A DNA stretch of 64,000 nt from Pseudomonas sp. BGr12 (GTDB taxonomy: Bacteria; Pseudomonadota; Gammaproteobacteria; Pseudomonadales; Pseudomonadaceae), in NCBI RefSeq assembly GCF_030272895.1, contig NZ_JALRNF010000006.1, forward strand, positions 62,001-126,000. The letters are read 5' to 3'. Below the pieces are notes generated by a model that searched no databases, was not told the origin of the DNA, and saw only the letters and a list, made by a program, of their open reading frames with translations. Below are positions 62,497-64,000 of this stretch, in pieces; the stretch's first letter is position 1, and each line of letters opens with the position of its first letter. The translations under genes were made by a program, and so were the position numbers.

Positions 62497-62526
62497 AAGC
62501 GATCTAAAGGTCGCTTTTTTTGTGCC
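62497..62526 (+). terminator. Hairpin and T-run between tRNA-Asp copies 2 and 3
   Basis: AGCGA ... TCGCT with an 8 nt loop, then eight T. It resembles the stronger terminator after copy 3 (AGCGACCC/GGGTCGCT) but has a shorter stem, so it may be only partly effective. Confidence 0.6.
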
Positions 62527-62554
62527 TGCCAGCAGGTGCAAGCCAGTACGACAC

Positions 62555-62631
62555 GCAGCGGTAGTTCAGTCGGTTAGAATACCGGCCTGTCACGCCGGGG
62601 GTCGCGGGTTCGAGTCCCGTCCGCTGCGCCA
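62555..62631 (+). tRNA. tRNA-Asp(GTC), copy 3
   Basis: 77 nt with encoded CCA, identical to copy 2 including the A-T third acceptor pair. Preceded by a terminator-like hairpin, so it depends on read-through or on a weak promoter of its own. Confidence 0.97.
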
Positions 62632-62649
62632 TATTGATGTAACAAGAGA

Positions 62650-62675
62650 AGCGACCCTAGGGTCGCTTTTTTTGT
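62650..62675 (+). terminator. Terminator of the tRNA-Val/Asp cluster
   Basis: Perfect stem AGCGACCC / GGGTCGCT with almost no loop, followed by TTTTTTTG. Confidence 0.9.
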
Positions 62676-62693
62676 GCCCGCTCCCACACGGCT

Positions 62694-64000
62694 TCAGACC
62701 CTGAAGCGTGCCACCAGCTGTTGCAGTTCGCTGCCCAGGCGCGCCAGCTCCACCGAGGCGGCCGCCGTCTGCTGCGAGGCGGTCGACGACTGCTCGGCCA
62801 CATCACGAACACTGAGCACGCTGCGGTTGATCGCTTCGGCCACCGCGCTCTGTTGTTCGGCGGCGGTGGCGATCTGCAGGTTCATGCCCTGGATGGCCGT
62901 GACGGTCTGGGTGATGGCCTGCAGTTCGACGCCTGCCTCATTGGCAAGCGTGACCGTGGTGCCGACCATCTGATGGCTGCTGTGCATCATGTCCGCCGCC
63001 TTCTGGGCGCCTTGCTGCAAGGAGACGATCAGCGCCTCGATCTGCGCCGTGGACTGCTGGGTGCGCTGGGCCAGCCCGCGCACCTCGTCGGCCACGACCG
63101 CAAAGCCGCGTCCGGCCTCGCCGGCCCGGGCGGCTTCGATGGCGGCGTTGAGCGCCAGCAGGTTGGTTTGCTCGGCAATGGCGTTGATCACGGTCATGAC
63201 GCTGCTGATCCGTTCACTTTCTTCAGACAACCGCGTGACCGCGCTGGCGGAGTTGCCGATGTCGTCGGCCAATTGCCCGATCTGGGTCAGGGCCCGCTGC
63301 ACCACCTGGTTGCCCTGGTTCGCCTGGCTGTTGGCCTGGCGGGTGGCCTCGCTGGCCTCTTCGGCGTTGCGCGCCACATCCTGCACGGTGGCGACCATCT
63401 CGCTCATCGCCGTGGCGACCTGGTCGGTTTCGACCTTCTGGCAGCTGATACCGGCGCTGGTCTGTTCGGTGATGGTCGACAGCGCCTGGGCGGCGCTGGA
63501 CAGCTGGCGGGTGACATGCCCGGCCTGGCCCAGCATCTCGCGCAGGTTGTGACCGCTTTGCGCCAGGGCCTGGAGCAACTGGCCGAACTCGTCGCGGCGC
63601 GGCTCGCTGGCAGTATCGGTCAGGTCGCCTTCACCGATGCGCCGGGCGATCTCCACGGCGCGGCGCAAGGGCAGGGTGACCTGGCGGATGATCAAGGCGC
63701 TGATCAGCCCACCCAGGACCAGGGCGCACGCCAGCAGGCCGAGCATAAGCAGGCGGCTGTGCCGGGATTCCTCGGTGCTCTGCCGGTTCTGCAGGGTGAT
63801 CAGCTGGTTGATCGCCTCCAGGCCGTTGTGCACGGTCGCCAGCAACTGGTCATGCAGCCGGGCCTGCTCCGGGCTACCGGCCGTTGCGCCCTGCAGTTGG
63901 CGAAACTGCTCCAGGTAATTGCCCAGGTCATCCCGGGTGGCCTTGAGTAGCCGCTGGGCATCGCTATCGGGTAGTTGCCCGAGGTTTTCCTCCAGCAGCT
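62694..64000 (-). CDS. Methyl-accepting chemotaxis protein, C-terminal part
   Basis: The reading frame stays open to the window edge (first full codon at 63998), so the start is missing; 434 codons are present. The visible part begins in a helical periplasmic sensor region ([18 protein letters not shown]). A membrane helix follows ([22 protein letters not shown]), then a HAMP domain ([23 protein letters not shown]). The signalling domain contains the invariant hairpin tip [42 protein letters not shown]. The protein ends [11 protein letters not shown] with no pentapeptide tether for CheR. The ligand cannot be predicted from what is visible. Confidence 0.95.
   Translation of the reverse strand, partial: LLEENLGQLPDSDAQRLLKATRDDLGNYLEQFRQLQGATAGSPEQARLHDQLLATVHNGLEAINQLITLQNRQSTEESRHSRLLMLGLLACALVLGGLISALIIRQVTLPLRRAVEIARRIGEGDLTDTASEPRRDEFGQLLQALAQSGHNLREMLGQAGHVTRQLSSAAQALSTITEQTSAGISCQKVETDQVATAMSEMVATVQDVARNAEEASEATRQANSQANQGNQVVQRALTQIGQLADDIGNSASAVTRLSEESERISSVMTVINAIAEQTNLLALNAAIEAARAGEAGRGFAVVADEVRGLAQRTQQSTAQIEALIVSLQQGAQKAADMMHSSHQMVGTTVTLANEAGVELQAITQTVTAIQGMNLQIATAAEQQSAVAEAINRSVLSVRDVAEQSSTASQQTAAASVELARLGSELQQLVARFRV

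Noticed and set aside
62203..62631. Three near-identical 77 bp units resembling a repeat array
   Set aside because: They fold as complete tRNA-Asp genes with encoded CCA.

Overview
This window is a gene-dense chromosomal segment of a Pseudomonas, most likely of the P. putida group. The evidence is the gene order (exbD-lpxK-kdsB-murB / rne-rluC ... plsX-fabDG-acpP-fabF-pabC-mltG-tmk-holB ... leuCD-leuB-asd-fimV-truA-trpF-accD-folC-cvpA-purF-metZ), the high GC content, and many paired REP palindromes with the core GGAGCGGGCTTGCCCCGCGAT between operons. Almost everything is conserved core genome. I see no insertion sequence, prophage, CRISPR array, toxin-antitoxin pair or recognisable defence cluster.

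Layout. 1-3743: the end of exbD, then a tightly overlapping envelope operon (lpxK, a Trm112-like gene, kdsB, a low-molecular-weight phosphatase, murB). 3744-4693: a non-coding island holding a REP pair and a large imperfect inverted repeat with about 330 bp arms. 4694-8559: RNase E on the minus strand with a leader of nearly 700 nt and a good sigma70 promoter, divergent from rluC. 8560-11173: rluC, a HAD phosphatase and sppA. 11291-21769: maf, then yceD-rpmF-plsX-fabD-fabG-acpP-fabF-pabC-mltG-tmk-holB-tatD, which couples ribosome biogenesis, fatty-acid synthesis, peptidoglycan processing and DNA replication. 22138-26835: a PLP enzyme, a TetR regulator, a MoaA-like radical SAM protein, a DUF4823 lipoprotein, a DUF1285 protein and a secreted cupin. 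26896-34830: tRNA-Asn, tyrB, uvrB (with a LexA box), an EmrAB-type efflux pair and gltX. 35099-35578: a duplicated tRNA-Ala/tRNA-Glu cassette behind a strong promoter. 35758-39212: a TetR regulator with a palindromic operator, an alpha/beta hydrolase, a thioesterase, dusC and a small heat-shock gene behind a sigma32 promoter and a ROSE-type RNA thermometer. 39338-43574: a five-PAS GGDEF/EAL protein and a LysR regulator divergent from leuC. 43702-61954: leucine, aspartate-family, tryptophan, fatty-acid, folate, purine and methionine genes plus fimV and truA. 62050-62631: tRNA-Val and three tRNA-Asp genes. 62694-64000: a chemoreceptor running off the window end.

I found no convincing undescribed multi-gene system. 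The best leads are (i) the hairpin-rich inverted repeat at 3845-4642, whose two arms keep a hairpin loop while its stem changes; (ii) the absence of pilZ between holB and tatD although fimV is present; (iii) an Asd paralogue with serine in place of the catalytic cysteine; (iv) the palindromic operator at 35712-35745; (v) a yceD promoter that predicts a nearly leaderless mRNA; and (vi) a tRNA-Asp acceptor-stem covariation. All positions come from reading the sequence by eye. Promoter, REP and hairpin ends may be off by a base or two.
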